In this document: positions 61,337 to 64,000 of the stretch, one piece after another
How positions within the stretch are numbered: the first letter of the stretch is position 1
Layout: the number at the start of each line of letters is the position of its first letter
DNA from: CALCKU01 sp964654665
GTDB taxonomy: Bacteria > Pseudomonadota > Alphaproteobacteria > Caulobacterales > Maricaulaceae
Length of the DNA: 64,000 nucleotides
Direction of reading: 5' to 3'
Assembly: GCA_964654665.1 (NCBI GenBank)
Contig: CAZZKV010000007.1
Coordinates: 1-64,000, forward strand
Program-made: the position numbers and the translations under genes
The notes under the pieces: generated by a model
Database searches by the model: none
Told to the model about the DNA's origin: nothing
Seen by the model: the letters and a program-made list of their open reading frames with translations, nothing else

Positions 61337-61783
61337 TTAAGCTTTTTTCTCCCAGACGCCGCGTTCATTTTGTTGGAAATATGACAAGGAAGCTTTGGTT
61401 TTTTTAAGACGGGACCACCGTTGACGTGCCTGTGTTACAGCCTCTTGATTGCGGCCATTTATCAAGAAAATACAGCGGCTTACACCTTTTAGTTCATCAA
61501 CCTCGCTGCCATCGATTATAAAAACAACATCCGCGCCATCAGCAGCCGTAGCGGTTGCGGATAGACGAATGGGGTGCGTGTCGGCTTGGGGTTCGTCATC
61601 GCGGCCATGTGGCAGGAAACTATCATCGCGATAGGTCCATAGGAAATTATCCATGTCATTCATGTCCGCGGCGTCCATCTTGATTAAGACAGACCATCCG
61701 CGCGCGATAGATTTTTCTAAAAGAGCGGGTAAAACGCCTTTAATTGTCGCTGATTCAAGATGGTAAAACCAATGATCTATCAA
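61337..61783 (-). CDS. holC: DNA polymerase III chi subunit
   Basis: 148 residues. HolC features: a hydrophobic first strand, RGWSVLIKM, DNFLWTYRDDSFLPHG and ADVVFIIDG, then RWSRLKKTKASLSYFQQN near the C-terminus, all in the conserved order. Chi links the clamp loader to SSB. It follows pepA by 17 nt, the usual alphaproteobacterial order. Confidence 0.92.
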   Translation of the reverse strand: MIDHWFYHLESATIKGVLPALLEKSIARGWSVLIKMDAADMNDMDNFLWTYRDDSFLPHGRDDEPQADTHPIRLSATATAADGADVVFIIDGSEVDELKGVSRCIFLINGRNQEAVTQARQRWSRLKKTKASLSYFQQNERGVWEKKA

Positions 61784-61800
61784 GAGAATGCCCGCATTTT

Positions 61801-63279
61801 TTAACCTTCGAAATTATCAGCAATCCAACGATTGAGCAGGCGTGCGCCAAATCCGGTTCCAAATGTGGTTTCGCGCGGATCATGCCGCCCTGATGGCTTC
61901 ATGGCTGTACCGGCTATATCAATATGGGCCCATGGTGTGTTTGTGCCGACAAACCGCTGTAGAAATTGCCCCGCCGTAATAGAACCGGCACCGCGGCCAC
62001 CAATATTTTTCATATCGGCATTAGGGCTATCGATCAATTTGTCATAAACGGGTGAAAGCGGGAGCCGCCATGTTTTCTCAGTTGATGTTTCAGATGCGTC
62101 CGCAAGTTGGTCGGCAAGATTGTCATTATTTGACATAACGCCTGCATGTTCATGGCCCAGAGCGATAATAATTGCTCCCGTCAATGTGGCCAGATTGATC
62201 ATAGCGCGGGGCTTATATTTTGTAACAGCGTAATGAAGACAATCGGCAAGAACAAGACGGCCTTCGGCATCTGTATTTTGCACTTCAACGGTCTGTCCTG
62301 ACATCGAGGTTATAATATCGCCGGGTAATGTGGCATTTCCGTCTGGCATATTTTCGACCAACCCGACAATACCAATAACATTGGCCTTGGCCTTGCGGGC
62401 TGCAAGGGCGCTCATCGCACCAACAACAGCGGCTGAGCCGCCCATATCACCCTTCATATCCCACATATTGGCGCCTGGTTTTAAGGATATACCGCCCGTA
62501 TCAAAGGTTACGCCCTTGCCAACAAGGCAAACGGGTTTGTCAGACTTTTTACCGCCGTTCCATGTCATAATCACCATCTGCGATTCACGCACAGACCCTT
62601 GGCCGACACAGAGTAATGTATTCATGCCCAGTGTTTTCATACGTTTTTCGCCCAAAACTTCGACCTTAAGGCCTAATTTTTCTAACTTCTTGATCCGTGC
62701 GGCATAGGCTTTGGGATAGATGACATTCGGGGGTTCATTAACTAGGTCACGGGCCAAAATTGTACCGTCACAGACCGGGCCATAATAATTATTATAAGAC
62801 GCCCGTACTTTGGCAGGTTCAGTATGGCTGACTTTAAGGGTTGTAAGACTAGGTTTCTTATCAGCCGGTAATTTTGTGCGATACTGATTAAAGCTATATG
62901 ACGCAAGGCGGGCGCCGATAACCGCCCGCGCGGCACTATCGGGGGATATATCCGCCCCGCCCATGTGGAATGTAAGTGTTTTTTCGCCTGATGTCCGTAC
63001 AGCTTTAGCACAATTGGCCCCGAACATTTCTGCATCAAAGGTTTTTATATCACCGCCGCCAACAAGAATAAGGCGGTTCATTTCCAATCCCTTCGGTGCA
63101 AAAATCGTCAAAAATTGACCTGTTTTACCTGTAAATTTTGCGGCATCGGCCATTTTTTTGAAATCCGCGCCCAAAGTTTTGATAATAAGCTTACCCGCAC
63201 CAAAAGCCTTCCGGTTGCTAAATATGGGGACAATGGCAATACCGGATACGGCCGGTTTATCGGCTACAAAACTGACTTT
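61801..63279 (-). CDS. pepA: Cytosol (leucyl) aminopeptidase
   Basis: About 492 residues from GTG at 63277-63279, because GGAG lies just upstream inside the longer TTG-initiated frame (to 63294). Motifs: VGKGVTFDTGGISLKPG (metal-binding Lys/Asp), MKGDMGGSAAVVGAM and NTDAEGRLVLADCLHYA (signature NTDAEGRL), as in M17 peptidases. It removes N-terminal residues with two metal ions in the cytoplasm. It is divergent from lptF and upstream of holC. Confidence 0.96.
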   Translation of the reverse strand, partial: KVSFVADKPAVSGIAIVPIFSNRKAFGAGKLIIKTLGADFKKMADAAKFTGKTGQFLTIFAPKGLEMNRLILVGGGDIKTFDAEMFGANCAKAVRTSGEKTLTFHMGGADISPDSAARAVIGARLASYSFNQYRTKLPADKKPSLTTLKVSHTEPAKVRASYNNYYGPVCDGTILARDLVNEPPNVIYPKAYAARIKKLEKLGLKVEVLGEKRMKTLGMNTLLCVGQGSVRESQMVIMTWNGGKKSDKPVCLVGKGVTFDTGGISLKPGANMWDMKGDMGGSAAVVGAMSALAARKAKANVIGIVGLVENMPDGNATLPGDIITSMSGQTVEVQNTDAEGRLVLADCLHYAVTKYKPRAMINLATLTGAIIIALGHEHAGVMSNNDNLADQLADASETSTEKTWRLPLSPVYDKLIDSPNADMKNIGGRGAGSITAGQFLQRFVGTNTPWAHIDIAGTAMKPSGRHDPRETTFGTGFGARLLNRWIADNFEG

Positions 63280-63423
63280 CACGTAAAACTCCAATACGAG
63301 GTGAATTAAATAAGGTTAAGGCTTATGCCCTGTATCTGCTGTGGTAAACTGTGTTGCGTTGCATTAAAAGGAGAGAGTCGCCATAGGGGCATTTTTTTCG
63401 AATGAGGGGCAAACGGGACATAA
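63280..63423. promoter_or_regulatory. Divergent pepA/lptF promoter region
   Basis: 144 bp between the divergent pepA and lptF starts, a conserved arrangement in many alphaproteobacteria and gammaproteobacteria. No operator was recognised. The ribosome site for lptF is weak (GGGACATAA before ATG 63424). Confidence 0.4.
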
Positions 63424-64000
63424 ATGAGTTTATTACAGCGATATTTCTGGAAGCAGGCCTTGTGGCCGCTATTCCTATCGCTAACGGCTCTTGCGGTCTT
63501 GGCGTTGCTAACGCAAAGTCTTTCAACGCTGGATTTAATTGTAGAAAACCGTCAATCGGCTCTTACATTTTTTTATATTACAATTTTGGCCTTACCGCAG
63601 TTGATTAGCATTATTATGCCGCTCGCGGTTTTTGTCTCAATGATTTATGCGCTTAATCGCCTTAATATGGATAGCGAACTTGTGGTGGCCAAAGCTTCGG
63701 GGTTATCGCCATGGCAAATAGCCAGCCCGGCCATTCGGCTTGCGACCTATGCAATTATCGCCCATTTATTGATTAATCTGGTGTTACAACCTTTTGCGTT
63801 TCGGCAGATGCGTGAAGCCTTGTTAGAGGTACGCACCGATATTGCCTCGCAAATGGTTCGGGCTGGCGAATTTGTAACGCCGGCACCGGGATTAACCCTT
63901 TATGCCCGTTCAATATTGCCAAATGGCCGTATGAAAGATGTGCTGATTTATGACGAGCGCGATGACGGCACACCGCTGACCTATATTGCGCAAAGCGGAT
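63424..64000 (+). CDS. lptF: LptF, lipopolysaccharide export permease, 5' part cut by window end
   Basis: The first 192 residues of an LptF/YjgP-family permease, open to the window edge. N-terminal helices (about 12-30, 50-72, 97-120) carry MSLLQRYFWKQALWPLFLS, LPQLISIIMPLAVFVSM and SELVVAKASGLSPWQIASPA, typical of the housekeeping LptF. It is divergent from pepA, the canonical locus. It is clearly different from the copy at 17372, so this organism has two LptF-type permeases. Confidence 0.9.
   Translation, partial: MSLLQRYFWKQALWPLFLSLTALAVLALLTQSLSTLDLIVENRQSALTFFYITILALPQLISIIMPLAVFVSMIYALNRLNMDSELVVAKASGLSPWQIASPAIRLATYAIIAHLLINLVLQPFAFRQMREALLEVRTDIASQMVRAGEFVTPAPGLTLYARSILPNGRMKDVLIYDERDDGTPLTYIAQSG

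Noticed and set aside
1..64000. CRISPR array, transposase or phage genes
   Set aside because: No regularly spaced repeats and no transposase, integrase or structural phage protein seen. The XRE regulator alone is not enough.

Overview
The window looks like chromosomal DNA of a Gram-negative alphaproteobacterium with moderately low GC (judged by eye, not computed). A marine prosthecate type (Maricaulales/Hyphomonadales or Caulobacterales relatives) would fit. The clues are DUF1499 and DUF2336 proteins, the holC-pepA/lptF order, a PrtD/PrtE-type secretion pair, FecI/FecR signalling, many TonB-dependent receptors, CheY-like/LytTR regulation and methylmalonyl-CoA mutase. No phage, transposase, integrase or CRISPR array was seen. 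Nearly all DNA is coding, and many genes overlap by 1-8 nt.

Layout. 1-53: 3' part of tRNA-Thr(GGT). 186-7101: a cell-surface signalling unit with a FecI sigma factor, a FecR anti-sigma factor, a divergent STN-bearing TonB receptor and a secreted HExxH metallopeptidase downstream of it. 7102-7554: the only long non-coding gap, possibly holding a decayed gene. 7555-14429: LytS-type kinase, LytTR regulator, TonB receptor and GH3 glycosidase lipoprotein, a small glycan-uptake unit. 14442-27225: a lipid locus built as two divergent operons. The left arm has a second LptF/LptG-type pair, a lipid kinase and a Tam41-like nucleotidyltransferase. The right arm has a DUF2141 protein, a GNAT-fold acyltransferase, a MobA-like nucleotidyltransferase, a flippase fused to a CDP-alcohol phosphotransferase, a HAD phosphatase, a sugar-phosphate-type nucleotidyltransferase, a cyclopropane synthase and an LpxO-like hydroxylase. 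27310-34973: small regulator genes, gph, then the glmU-rpiA-gor-hydrolase-DUF1499-folE run. 35026-40604: hybrid kinase and both methylmalonyl-CoA mutase subunits. 40796-49678: ferredoxin-NADP reductase, lptD, type I secretion pair, Lrp/alanine dehydrogenase, YciI lipoprotein. 49972-64000: mutarotase, class II aldolase, PQQ alcohol dehydrogenase, DUF2336, NAD kinase, barrel protein, cytochrome c, acyl-CoA dehydrogenase, panB, I78-like lipoprotein, holC, pepA and the start of the housekeeping lptF.

The most interesting region is 14442-27225. Translational coupling, activated-headgroup enzymes, a membrane phosphotransferase fused to a flippase, acyl-chain tailoring enzymes and a dedicated Lpt-like pair suggest a complete make-modify-export system for an unusual phospholipid. 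A ceramide-based (sphingo)lipid is the hypothesis I favour, but no serine palmitoyltransferase gene is visible here, so the backbone is not settled.
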